Source: Sipunculus nudus
Taxonomy: Eukaryota > Annelida > Sipuncula > Golfingiida > Sipunculidae
DNA: 64,000 nt
Reading direction: 5' to 3'
Assembly: GCA_026874595.1 (NCBI GenBank)
Contig: CM049314.1
Span: 55,847,812-55,911,811 of the forward strand
The notes beneath the pieces were generated by a model. It did not search any database and was not told the DNA's origin. It worked only from the letters and a program-made list of their open reading frames with translations. Shown here in pieces: positions 46,740 to 58,313 of the stretch (position 1 is its first letter; the number at the start of each line of letters is the position of its first letter). The position numbers and the translations under genes are program-made.

Positions 46740-48545
46740 ATGCAGGGGGAGCAAATTTTGTTTCATATTTTGGTAGCTACCAGCATAAACTCAGTTGTGT
46801 ACGGTAAGTAATAAAGATTTATATTTACTTTTAACCACAATGTTACTACTACTACTACTATAACTACTACTATTACGAATACTACTACTACTGCTACTAC
46901 TACTACTAATAATAATAATCACAAAAATGAAATACTTCTGCGGCGAATACTACTGCTACTACTATTACTACTACTGGTGCTATCACTAGTAATCCATTAC
47001 TACTGCTGCTACTATACTAGTAATAATAAAAATAATAATAATTATGAAATACACTTAATGTCGATATATTTTAGTGTATTAAAAATTTATCTGTGTAAAA
47101 TTTAAAATGGGCCTGACAATGTTATAAGTCACATCAGTTGGTTTTAAAGTTTTCCCGGAACTTAAAGTTCTTAATGGTGTTTGATAGTTTGTCAGATCTA
47201 TAATAATTTTACCGTGCGATGTAAATGTATCAATATATTATATTCTCGAATTACCACCAATACTCAATTTGATTTACGAAAGAAATTTATCAGCACATTA
47301 ATCAAATCTGACAGAACTTAATATAACTAATATAACCGTAAGAAGTGAAACAGTCACCATATGTTTTGAAATGGAATGCAACTTTCTAAATCACGAATCA
47401 AGAAAATATGTCACTCCGTGATCATATTTTTGCTTTACTTTTCTTTTCAAGGTGTCGTGTGGAATCCTCCCTACAATGAAAAATATATACAGTCACACAA
47501 TATAGGGAGTGTAGTAACTGTCGCCGATGCCAACGCGTGTAAGCAACTGTGTCTCAACCAGGTGGCGCCCAAGTGCCTGTCAATTGATTATGCACCATTT
47601 AATCAAGGATGTGCCATGAATGATGTCAAACAAGGTGGAGGCATTTCTTTGACGTCGAGTAGTCTTATGGTTCATTATGATTACGTAGATGACCCCTTGA
47701 CTACCGTTACCCCTAGCACAGTCCAGACGACAACTGTCATTGAAACAACTTCAGTTGCCACGACAACTTTTGCCAAGACATCACCAATTGCACCTTCCTC
47801 CTCTGCGCCTGCGCGTAAGTACTTAATATTATTTAAATCTCATCCTTGAATGTGGTTGATAAGTAATCAAACGAAAAATAACCATGCTTGTGTGAATTTG
47901 TCTTCTTCTTCTTTTCATTTATTAAAACACGCAAAGGCATAACTAAGCAAAAATATTTTTTATTAAATATGTGTAATAACAATTACAATCTAAATTCACA
48001 TACAAAGAATGGTAAGGTTAAAATATATGAAATAGTCAAATATTATATTTCGTAAAATCAACCAACCCCCCAAAAAAACTCTAGAGGAAGCGCGAATAAA
48101 TCTGTGAACAAACAAATTAATTTAAATAAAGGGTAATCTAAAACTACAGAACTGACTTATTAACTATTTAACTTTTTTAACTATTAAAATGTTGCATATT
48201 ACTGCAGGATGTTTGCTTACACCAATTTAAAATCCCTTTCCATATATTATACTGCTACACTGTTCTTGCTGTTATTAATGAACTAATGTTCTATTTTCAG
48301 CCACCCTTCGGAATCTTTGGACTCTTATTATCCGAGGGCAGTTGCCGCCAAGGTCACCGACAAAAGTCGCTATCGTGCCAAGCAAGACAGCTTGCGCCCT
48401 CTGGTGTGCCCCAGATGCATCATGCCTTGCAATCAGCTACAACAATGAGACAAAGACCTGTCAACTTTACGATGCAGTGGACACCGTCAACAGCTTGTGG
48501 GTGTCACAAACCTATAGTCTCTATTACGAAAGAAAATTTATTTAA
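46740..48545 (+). CDS. Copy B: intact secreted two-PAN-module protein with mucin-like linker (spliced, 223 aa)
   Basis: The join is 46740-46803, 47452-47814 and 48301-48545, with GT/AG junctions, both introns phase 1 and one stop at 48545. Residues 1-22 form a signal peptide (MQGEQILFHILVATSINSVV). Residues 51-75 have the first PAN/apple-like pattern, Cys51-x3-Cys55-x7-Cys63-x11-Cys75 (CKQLC, KCLSIDY). Residues about 103-142 are a Thr/Ser/Pro-rich linker, probably O-glycosylated. Residues 174-196 have the second module, Cys174-x3-Cys178-x5-Cys184-x11-Cys196, with an N191-E-T sequon. The tail SLWVSQTYSLYYE is shared with copy C in pattern. PAN modules bind proteins or carbohydrates in other families; a secreted recognition or mucus role is inferred. 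No symbol is recognised. Exon 1 was chosen because A and C have the same three-exon plan. Confidence 0.8.
46838..47045 (+). repeat. (ACT)n-type imperfect repeat in intron 1 of copy B
   Basis: Interrupted ACT/TAC and AAT triplet runs fill the first third of intron 1. Copy A has a shorter related (CTA)n stretch at the same place, supporting common descent of the introns. Confidence 0.8.
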
Positions 48546-48659
48546 AAGTGTGGATTTGAATAACAAAGTTTCTGTGTGTCGTAGGTGCAGCCTGTGTCCA
48601 ACTTTTAAGATTATAAAACATATACCCGCAAGATAGCAGTAAGTACAGACAAATCAGTA

Positions 48660-48745
48660 AGTTTTTTTGGAGTATCATTATATCCGTGTTATCAGTAAAC
48701 TGTGCCTTTTTATCATTATATCCGTGTTATCAGTAAACTGCGCCT
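48660..48745 (+). repeat. 38-bp tandem duplication in the copy B 3' region
   Basis: ATCATTATATCCGTGTTATC and the following AGTAAACTG(T/C)GCCTTTT occur twice in succession (about 48674 and 48712). Confidence 0.85.
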
Positions 48746-48990
48746 TTTCCAAAATCCTGGCAGTGATGCCGTGTCTTGACACTGTGAAATTATTAATGTA
48801 TTGTGAAAATGTTTGGACGTGTCACAATCAGCATTAATTATTGTAACCGCCAAATTAGACTTTTGCGGATACTATGCCATTCAGCCGAGCTCCGCCGCCC
48901 CGTTCGTGACCAGAGAATTCCTCTAAAACCCCATGGACCGATCATTCTGAAACCCTGCATTGTTATAGGGTCACATGTAAACTGATGCCG

Positions 48991-48996
48991 AATAAA
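48991..48996 (+). terminator. Candidate polyadenylation signal, copy B
   Basis: AATAAA, 446 bp past the stop codon, is the first canonical hexamer downstream. A GTTGCG/TTTTTGCG-rich stretch follows. Use of this site is inferred. Confidence 0.45.
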
Positions 48997-48999
48997 GAT

Positions 49000-49535
49000 T
49001 TGTTGCGCCACTTACACACCTTTTTGCGTTATGTCCACCTGTGTGTCTTTTGAGTGACAAAAGCCCATACGTTTCTTAGGAGTGATACAATGTATCGGCC
49101 TAAAATAGATATGCCTGTCCATCTTGAATAGCTTTCTCGAACACATGACATGTGGCACATAACGGAAGAAATTCCATTCCTCACTTTACCCGCGTCTCTG
49201 TGATTCGGCGGCCGCTTGCGTTCTGACTCAGTGTATCCGTATTGGATTTCTTCTCCGAGTTTTCCTTCTCGTTAAAGGTTTGCCAACTAAGCCTAAAAGC
49301 ATCTCCTACCCTTTCTCCCGTGCATATCTCATTTCACACGAACTGGGAGTTGTTTCCTCCTCTTTCGCGCGATTCCCCACTTTAGGACAAAGTGGAATAC
49401 TGTACAGTCGTTGGGATGTGTCTCCTCTTCTGCTACATAAGCAGATCCAACAAGGCTAAGTGTATATCGGCAGATCAGAGAATCAGTAACATGTCTGGGA
49501 TCCCAGCGCATTTATTTAATAATTTATTGTCCCCG
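49000..49535. other. Unannotated DNA
   Basis: It begins with a repeat-like TGTTGCGCCACTTACACACC stretch resembling the arm subrepeats at 43560. Nothing else is recognised. Confidence 0.4.
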
Positions 49536-49539
49536 GACA

Positions 49540-50345
49540 TTAATTTGGGTTTGTCTGTCTGTCTGTCCGTCTGTCTGTCTCTCTGTTCGTCCGTTGGGTC
49601 AGTGATTGTTCTCATGCATACCTTGGTTGGGATTGGTTTTGGAGTGTCTGGCTTCTGTCTGTCTGTCTGTCACTTTTTCTGTCGGTCTGTCAGGTTTTCG
49701 TTTCCGTGCGATAACTTTTCTAAATATTATCCGATTTCATTCAAATTTGGGTCAGTGATTGTTCTCATGCATACCTTGGTTGGAATTGATTTGGGTTTGT
49801 CTGTCTGTCTGTCCGTATGTCTGTCTGTCTCTCTGTCCGTCCGTCAGGTTTCGTTTCCGTGCACACCTTTCCTAAATATTATCCGATTTTATCCAAATTT
49901 GGGTCAGTGATTGCTCTCATGCATAGCTTGGTTGGGATTGGTTTTGGAGTGTCTGGCTTCTGTCTGTCTGTCACTTTGTCTGTCGGTCTGTCAGGTTTTC
50001 ATTTCCGTGCGATAACTTTTCTAAATATTATCCGATTTCATCAACATTTGGGTCAGTGATTGCTCTCATGCATTTCTTGGTTGGGATGGGATTTGAGTGT
50101 CTGACTTCTGTTTGTGTGTCTGTCTGTCACTTTGCCTGACTGTCAGGTTTTCGTTTCCGTGCGATAACTTTCCTAAATATTATCCGATTTCATTTAAATT
50201 TTGGTCAGTGATTCCTCTCATGCTTCCCTTGGTGGGGATTGGTTTTGGAGTGTCAGGCTTCTGTCTGTCTGTCACTTTGTCTGTCCATCCGTCAGGTATT
50301 CATTTCCCTGCGATAACTTTCCTAAATATTTTTCCTTATTCGAAT
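49540..50345 (+). repeat. Tandem array, 5 units of about 151 bp with CTGTCTGTC tracts
   Basis: The word GTCAGTGATT recurs at 49598, 49751, 49903, 50052 and 50204. Each unit has GTTGGGATTGGTTTTGGAGT, a (CTGT)n tract, GTTT(C)CGTGCGATAACTTT and TAAATATTATCCGATTT. A 172-codon frame here (SVCLSVCLS...) is a product of the tetranucleotide tract and not a gene. Confidence 0.85.
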
Positions 50346-50599
50346 TGAATCTACTGGATATAATCACAATAGTTAAACAGAGATTTGTTAACAGAACAAC
50401 ATACATACCTTACATTTAATAAATTTTACTATCAGAGGAAGATTTTATAAATTAAATATACATGCACATGTATTACAAAAGCCTGTATATTAACTCATTT
50501 AGCCCCTGTAATGTTTGAATAAAAAAATTTGCAAATGGTCTGAAAATTTGAATTTTTGCCCAAATAAAATTAACAGTTTTATTAGCTCTGCTGACTGAA

Positions 50600-52380
50600 A
50601 GTCATCTGAGCTATAGCGATCACTCTTTGTCCGTCGTCCGTCTGTCTGTCTGTCCGTCCTTTTGTATGTCCGTCCGTTAACAGGGGCACAAATCGTTACG
50701 ACTAGACCTAGAATCTTCTCACGTGACATCAAGGGAGATCCATGAAAAATCTTCTTGAAAACCTGAAATTAAGTCTCTGTTACCAATATCCTCCGAGCTA
50801 TGGGGTTCAGAAGTACCCCCTTCCCCCAAGAATAATGGAAAATTTGATACAAAAGCTCAAGTATCCGAACAACTAATGCATTGATCACCACGATTCTTTG
50901 CATGGATATTGATCATAGAGTGTTTCCTCAGTTTCTGCAGACTGGTGACGCCACCTGTATTTTCTTTTTAATTTTACGATTTTTGTCTCTATTTTTTATA
51001 CATTAAAAGATGCAGTTATCTGTTAAGAGGGCACGAATCGTAACGACTAGACCTGGAATCTTCACACTTGACATCCAGGGAGATCAACGAAAGATCTCCT
51101 TGAAAACATGAAATGAGGTCTCTGTCACCAATATTTTCCGAGCTATGGGGCTCAGACGAACCCCCCCCCCCCCGAAAAAATGAACATATTATACAAAAGC
51201 TCAAGTATCTGAACAACTAATGCATTGATCACCATGATTCTTTGCATGGATGTTGATCATGGAATGTTTTATCAGTTTGTACAGACTGGTGGCGCCACCT
51301 GTATTTTTCTATTTTTAGCTAAGCTGACTCTAAAGTCTCTAAGTCATCTGAGCTATAGCGATCACACTTAATATGTCCGTCGTCCGTCTTCTGTCTGTTA
51401 ACAAGGAACAAATCGTCACCACTGGATCTAGAATCTTTTCACGTGACATCCAGGGGGGTCCATGAAAAATCAACTTGCGAACCTTAAATTAGGTCTGTGT
51501 TACCCATATCCTGCGAGCTGAGGGGCTCCAAAATACTCCCAGAATAATTAAAAATTTGATACAAAAGCTAGAGTATCTGAACAACTAAAGCATTGATCAC
51601 CATGTTTCTTTGCATGGATGTTGATCAAGGAGTGTTTCATCAGTTTCTGCAGACTGGTGGTGCCACCTGTATCTTTTAATTTTTACGATTTTTCTCTACT
51701 TTTGAGACCTTTAAATATGCAATCATGTGTTAATAGGGCACAAATCGTAATAACTGGAACTATAATCTTTCAACTTGACATCCTGGAGGTCCATGGAAAC
51801 TCCAAGGAAACCTGAAATTAGGCCACTGTTACCCATATCCTCCCGAGTTATGGTGCTCCTAAGTACCCCACAGAATAATGCAAAATTTCATGCAAAAGCT
51901 CAATTATCTGAACAACCAACTCATCAATCACCATCATTCTTTGCATGCATATTAATCATGGAGTGTTCCATCACATTCTGGAGACCTGTGGCGCTACCTT
52001 CAATTTCTTTTTACGCATTTTCCCCTCTATTTTTGAGACCTTTAAAGATGTGATTGTCTGTTAACAAGGCACTAATCGTAATCACTGGACCTAGTATTTT
52101 TCAACTTAACATCCTTTAAGTTTAATGAAAAGTCTCAAAGGGAAATCGAAATTAGGTCTCTGTTACCCATATCCTCCGAGTTATGGAACTCCTGAGTACC
52201 CCCCCCCCCCCCCGGCCCCAGAATAATGCAAAATTTAATACAAAAGCTCAATAATCTGAACAACTAATGTATTGATCACCATTATTCTTTGCATGCATAT
52301 TGATCGTGGAGGGTTCGATCAGTTCCTGCAGACTGGTGGCGCCACCTACATTTTTTTTTTATTTTAACAGATTTTTTTCT
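50600..52380 (+). repeat. Tandem array, 5 units of about 345 bp (GGTGGCGCCACC type)
   Basis: Each unit has GGGCACAAATCGTAACGACT-like sequence, TCCGAGCTATGGGGCTC, a C run with CAGAATAAT, GATACAAAAGCTCAAGTAT, ACTAATGCATTGATCACCA and TTTGCATGGATGTTGATCA. It ends with CAGACTGGTGGCGCCACCTG. That last word falls at about 50938, 51284, 51649, 51983 and 52329. A TGAGCTATAGCGATCAC plus (GTCC)n leader precedes the first unit and recurs at 51350. Single or inverted copies occur at 12145, 35390 and 53040. Confidence 0.85.
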
Positions 52381-52384
52381 CTAT

Positions 52385-53035
52385 ATTCTAAAGGCCCATT
52401 TCAAATATCCCACATGAATGGGAGAAATAAATAGTATTGGAAACAGTTATTATATTTTGTTTAATACAGGCCTTTCATATTCTATTTTTCCCTGTTCCTG
52501 TTAATATCCATATATATGCGTACATGCAACATACTCTGAATTACGTGTTTAAAATGTAACAAAATAAATATATAAATTGCAGGGGCTATAGCAGGGAAGA
52601 AAACTTTCATGTTTTCCATTTTCAATCTAGTTATTTTCATGTCATATGAAGATCCTGTCATTAACTGGACATTTGTAAATTCCGTACATCCACGTCTGGA
52701 TAATTACCATATATGCAGTGATATTACAAACTGAATATGAAAACTTATCTTGCAGGAATATGTGGAACAATTAGTGATTAAAAATTACAATTCTTTATAA
52801 TAATTTGGTTTTAACTATTGTGTTACATGCCATAAGAAAGTGACTCTTTGTATTGAAAAAGGATGTATACACATTATGCAGGCCTTCGTCTCCCAGAAAA
52901 AAACAACTGACCCATGGGTCATGACGCTCAGCCGACTGACATGTTGACATGTCCTTGCACAGGCAACTAATTAAGATTATGTAGGTGGCATCATCGTTCA
53001 TGCATATTAGCTTAAGTTCATCAAGACCCATAAGC
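52385..53035. other. Unannotated DNA
   Basis: AT-rich, with no supported gene. The minus frame at 52795-53121 is unrecognised and partly covers the next repeat. Confidence 0.4.
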
Positions 53036-53039
53036 ACAC

Positions 53040-53450
53040 CGAATTTGATTACAATCCTGCCAGCCTTTCCGGAGGAATCTGGCAATTTGTGTGTATTTTG
53101 CATTATTTTTGGGGTGCTCAAACATACCCCGGAACTCAGTGACCAAATTTCAGGTTTTTGGGGAGAACTTTTGAGGAACTCTCAGGGTGTCAAGTAAGAA
53201 GATTCTTGGTCTAAGGTTATGATCTCTGCCCTACTTTGGTATCAAATTTACAATAATTCTAGGGGGTGCTTATAAGCCCCATGGAAGGGAGAATATGGGT
53301 AACAGAGACCCAATTTTGAGTTTCCGAGGTTATTTTTCACAGACATTCCTTGATGGCATGTTTGCAGATTCTAGGGCCAATGGTTACAATGTGTGCCCTG
53401 TTAACAGAAGATCACATCTTCAAAGGTCTCAAAGTGAATTTTATTACCAT
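53040..53450 (-). repeat. Inverted single copies of the 345-bp-type repeat
   Basis: Read on the minus strand it contains GTTAACAGGGCACACATTGT, AACCTCGGAAACTCAAAATT, GGTCTCTGTTACCCATATTC and GGGGCTTATAAGCACCCCC, the order found in the 50600-52380 units. Confidence 0.6.
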
Positions 53451-53454
53451 TCTG

Positions 53455-53870
53455 CGCAGGCTTTCCTTTTACTCAAGTTTTTACTGTGTGTAGCGAGTAC
53501 GGGGATTCCCGTGACCTGAGGTATATAGGTGATTGTTATTGTAGCACAAATTACAAGGGCCTTTTATCACCCGCAGTCTCCAGTTATAAGATTGTTCATT
53601 AATTAAAATGAAAAACCACATATATCCATAATGATATAACAATGTTCCATGCATAGGGGAATGTCTTTCGTCGCCATATCTTGTCTATACATGTAAAGGT
53701 TTACACAACGCCATGCGGCTGGAAAACTTCGCACTTTACCAAGCACAACTGTAAACGGACCTTTTCAATGGCAACAATGTTAAATAACAAGACAGATTGT
53801 TGACCCAACTGCGCCTTAAAATAAACACTATCCCAAAATCGGTGAATGTTAAAAGTAATGGAAGAAATAA
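53455..53870. other. Unannotated DNA
   Basis: No feature recognised. Confidence 0.4.
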
Positions 53871-53873
53871 ATA

Positions 53874-54281
53874 CAAACATGCTGGGTGATATGCGTTAAA
53901 TTTAATAATACCAACATGCTGGGTGATATGCGTTCAATTCATTGATACCAACATGCTGGATGATATGCGTTAAATTCAATGATACTAACATGCTGGGCGA
54001 TATGCGTTAAATTCAATGATACCAACATGCTGGGTGATATGCGTTAAATTCAATGGTACCAACATGCTGGGCGATATGCGTTAAATTCAATGACACCAAC
54101 ATGCTGGGTGATATGCGTTAATTTCAATGACACCAACATGCTGGGCGATATGCGTTAAACTCAATGACACCAACATGCTGGGTGATATGCGTTAATTTCA
54201 ATGACACCAACATGCTGGGTGATATGCGTTAATTTCAATGACACCAACATGTTGGGTGATATTCGTTTTATTCAATGACAA
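53874..54281 (+). repeat. Minisatellite, 11 units of exactly 37 bp
   Basis: The unit is ACCAACATGCTGGGTGATAT followed by GCGTTAAATTCAATGAT. The word GCTGGGTGAT recurs every 37 bp from 53881 to 54214, with GTTGGGTGAT at 54251. Substitutions are few, and the last copy is the most diverged. There are no unique spacers, so this is not a CRISPR array. Confidence 0.95.
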
Positions 54282-54380
54282 ACCTTGGGAATCATATTCG
54301 TTTTGAATCAAGATATTACAATATTCTCACTCACAGTTGTTAGGGTTTTCGTTAAATTTAGGTGTTTAATGAAGAACAGA

Positions 54381-54384
<4 letters not shown>

Positions 54385-54436
<52 letters not shown>
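54385..54436. repeat. Compound (CA)n(TA)n microsatellite
   Basis: About 17 CA units pass directly into about 9 TA units. A separate short (GA)n lies at 54496-54512. Confidence 0.95.
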
Positions 54437-54539
54437 CACTCGCATCTGCGCAAAAAAAAAAATCGAATCTGTAATTACACAAGTCAAGGAACAGGAGAGA
54501 GAGAGAGAGAGAAATTGTTGTTAATTGAATTACATTGGG

Positions 54540-55425
54540 TTTCGCGAACGCCTCATATCATAATGTTCGATAAATTTATATATATATTGTCACGGAACCT
54601 AATATCAACAGATCACGTAGTCATGACGAGCATATATTTTGTAATGGAGATAAAAAATTAGATTCTGTAATACTAGGCAGCGTGAAATGTCTAGGGGAAT
54701 GAATAAATAAGTCAGTGATTTTTTGTTAACAAATAATTATAATTTATTCTTAAAACAACCCTCACATTACACAAATCAATACAGTTACACAGTATAACAA
54801 CAGTACTATAGCAAATCAATACCATTATACATTATAATAAATAAAGAGTACAGTACCTGGACACCACCACTGTCACAGCGACAACAAGTCCTTAAAAATG
54901 TATAATCCAGATGAACAGTTCACATAAATCTTCTCAGAGAATAATAGTCCAATTACAAAATCCATCTGTTGTAATCCAAAGGTGAAGTTCTTGTAATAAT
55001 CCCAAAAGCAAACTGGAGACAGGCCGCACTAAATCTGCATAGAGTTCATATAATCCCTGAAACTATTGTTATTATCGGATAGGTCCAAAACTGACTCACA
55101 CTCTTCCGTGTCCGCTAGAATATTTTTTCTCTCTCCTCCCTGCTCTAAAACACAGCCTCGAATTTATGACTTTTCATCCGAAAATTCTAGAAATTTCTAT
55201 TTCACGAACAATCGCAAGAACCCGACAATTCATAATACACACGCCCAAAGAACATTACAAGACACGCGACCAGCCCAGAAAGTTCCAGTTTTGCACTGTG
55301 TCTATACACGCCAGGGTCACACGTGGGCCGGCCCGGCTCGCGCTTATCCCATGGCAACGACAATGCTAGCGCTACCTAAATCAAGTGTCAACAACACTCC
55401 TGCGTACAATAAAACAGACATCTGT

Positions 55426-55481
<56 letters not shown>

Positions 55482-57718
55482 TAAAAAATTTGTATCTTCG
55501 GTAATAATAACATTAAACGTAATTATAATTATGCGTATTGTTGTATTGTTTAAATTTACAAATTGACATGTATTCGTACTTATGCTTTTCTTGATGATCA
55601 CACCAAAGGTTACTTGATTACTGGTGTTTGAACAACACTTTAGGAGAAGTCCTCCGTTTTCGGCTGCACGTAACAAAATTGTTATACAAATTCGGTTTCT
55701 CCAGGTTGATGCGGTTCCCTGAAAAAAAAACATGTCGGTCGCAAATAAAAATAATATAATGGACGCTGTACATTTGGACGCTATGAAAATGGACGCTGAT
55801 CGAATACACACTATCATTTTATAGAAGCTATAATACGATAAGTATATATAGGATATCTAAGACCTGGACACTGAATTAAATGTTACGTATATAACTTTAA
55901 GACTTCTTCGTATATGAGCTACGTTTCTTGCCCTTTCGTCATTCAGTTTTTGGTTTCCAACTGTCATACGCACATGCGCCCTCTCAGCTACATGGGGATC
56001 TCAAGGGAGGACATGTACAGATTCCTTTAATCGACCCTGTCCTGTTAGGTAAAGCGGAATGACAAACATCCGCCCCATCATGCCGTTCACTATCCAACTT
56101 CCGTTAGCAACAGCTCCTCGTTAATGGATGACAAAAAATTTAAACCTAAAAAAATATACATTTATCATCAAGGACGTTCGACAATTGTCCAAAGCTAACA
56201 TATAACAATAAAACAGAAGAATAAAAAAGTATATTTCAACGTATCATTGTAACTGGTATTGTTGTAAAAACCCATTGCAGAACAGTATGAATAAAATACT
56301 AATCCCAATGGGGGACTATTAAAAAATAATTAGTATGAACTTTTAAAACGCGCAATGCTAAAGTCGGATTCTCATAGAAAGTGTTACTGTCCTTGGTATT
56401 GTTATGTCAACACCTTTAATAATTTGTTTGTTTCTGAAGCGAGAATATTCCCTGTCATTTTGTACCTAAATTGCTTAAAAAATTTCTGAAAATTTTAAAG
56501 AATGTTGTAACAATTTTCCAGCTCTAAGGGAGGGGATACCCGGCACACACCCAGTCCCAAATTGCATCCGTAAGAGAACCATAAATCAGCCAGATGGACG
56601 CTTTTTATTATAGGAAACATTAATCTGGTAAAAAAAAAAAACTGATGTAAAATATACAACATTTTGTAAGACTAAGGTTTATAAAAATACATGAAATGTC
56701 ATAGTAGCAATTTTATTTAATATATATATATATATTTTTACATTTTAGTCAATTTGTCATATAAACTGACTGTTCTTTCTGTCACTTTTGTAAAATGCCT
56801 GAAATTTCCTGTCATTTTATAAATAGCTTTTTGTAAATCAGGTTATTTAAAAATTGACTTACTTAATACATTGACTATAACATATATATGTAAATGGCGC
56901 TCGAGTGCCGAAGGTTAGAAAGTCAGGGTCGCCCGTCCTAGGCGCTCCTTCAGGAACGATAAAGGTGACAGCTAAGAGAACGTCTATTTATTAGGCCAAA
57001 AGATAAGGAGAAATTAAAAAGGGATAGACAAGAAACGCTCAGATCTATATAAATCTTGATCGAAGCAATACAAAATCCGGCTCATTTAAAAAGTCTTCCA
57101 GCTTAGTTGATGTGATATCAGTCTCGTGTGTTCTACGTAGGATTTGATAGGATATCCGGAGGAGAAAAGAACTATTGTTAGCTATTGTATGCTTGTGTCC
57201 ATTTGATTAGGTTTGTATTGTGTTAATGTGTTGTATTCTAATGTGAGTGATGCGGATTGTTATATCATGTAATCTTTAACAGTCGGTATGTGCGTGCGTG
57301 CTTTTAGTTCTGATGCATAGTGATTTTACTAACGCTCTTTTTGTGTTGAACTTCTACCTGCTTTTAAAAACCAGTGTTAATATTTACAACCTGTGGGTCC
57401 TTTTGACTCAAGTGGACAGTGTGACTTTGATAAGTTTTTGATTACAGTTTACAGAAAATTTATGACATAAAAAGAACTATCAGCAACTTTAAAGTTGGGT
57501 TGTTTTGGGATCGCATCAGTGATCTTGACTTAAATCAAAAAGTTTTGGGTTTTGTAAAAATTAGATTGTCTTCTCAAATATCGGTTTTACTTGTATAAGA
57601 CACTTTAAAAAACAAAACGCTAAAATTTATTATTTTTTTTGTGAATCGTAAGGTATATTTCATGATGATTTGTCTCCTATCAGTCGATTGTCATCCAGTT
57701 TGTACTCCCTTAATTGTT

Positions 57719-57720
<2 letters not shown>
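54540..57720. other. Unannotated DNA with a third dispersed-repeat copy
   Basis: A (TA)n tract lies at 55430-55474 and a short one at about 56730-56745. The stretch at 56070-56205 matches the repeat at 7255-7425. Frames across the TA tract (for example 55066-55566) are artefacts. The 54670-55430 stretch could be a retroelement terminal region, but I could not show paired ends. Confidence 0.45.

Positions 57721-57724
<4 letters not shown>

Positions 57725-57797
<73 letters not shown>
57725..57797. repeat. Compound (CT)n(TA)n microsatellite
   Basis: About 19 CT units followed directly by about 16 TA units. Confidence 0.95.
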
Positions 57798-57798
<1 letters not shown>

Positions 57799-58313
57799 TG
57801 AGTAAGTTAAAACCCTAAACCCCTATATTATTTTCCGTCATGATTACCTAAAGATTATAGACTTTACTCTACTTGTCTCTGCTCTTTGTAAATAAGTCGG
57901 CTAAGCATAAATTCTAAGTCATATTGATTACCATATTGACTGATTAATCGTCGTGCCTTTGTGGACATTTATTATTTAGTAGTCGCTCATTAATGGCTAT
58001 CTGTGCTGAAACACTTTCAATATGTCTTTGTCTTAAAGGTACGGCTTTGCTCCGGTATAAACAGTCATGTTAATGAAACTCCCTTACATGTAACGTTTAA
58101 TCCGTGCAATCCCTTGGAAGATTCATGAAGATTACACAGATCCGATGATTGTTATGCTTTATCCCTCAGACATCATATATCCCGTTTAACCATCCCAGTA
58201 GCATAAATGAGCGACACATCAAATAAAGCTGTAGTTGTACAATCCGTCAGCAAGGCCTTGTTTTCAAACGGACCAGAAGTACTTTTTTTCTGAGCCATTC
58301 AAGAATCAAAGAC

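Noticed and set aside
46424-46776. Small frames in the copy B leader
   Set aside because: They precede the signal-peptide ATG and have no counterpart in the copy A leader; treated as chance upstream frames.
47376-47849. Continuous 157-codon frame joining a hydrophobic leader (HSVIIFLLYFSFQ) to copy B exon 2
   Set aside because: The leader is the translated polypyrimidine tract and AG acceptor. Copies A and C do not have it, and all three have a proper signal-peptide exon upstream with a matching phase 1 donor.
48286-48636. 116-codon frame over copy B exon 3
   Set aside because: It is an alternative frame of exon 3; the frame with the PAN cysteines and the copy C-like tail ends at 48545.
49392-49910. 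172-codon frame rich in SVCLSVCLS
   Set aside because: It is generated by the CTGT tetranucleotide tracts of the 151-bp tandem array.
53874-54281. CRISPR array
   Set aside because: The 37-bp units are directly abutting with no unique spacers, and the context is eukaryotic.
54667-55430. Solo LTR
   Set aside because: TGT and ACA words can be found at the edges, but I could not show matching ends, a target duplication or a second copy.
55066-55566. 166-codon frame
   Set aside because: It includes a (TA)n-encoded YI run, has no conserved domain, and an antisense frame of similar length overlaps it.
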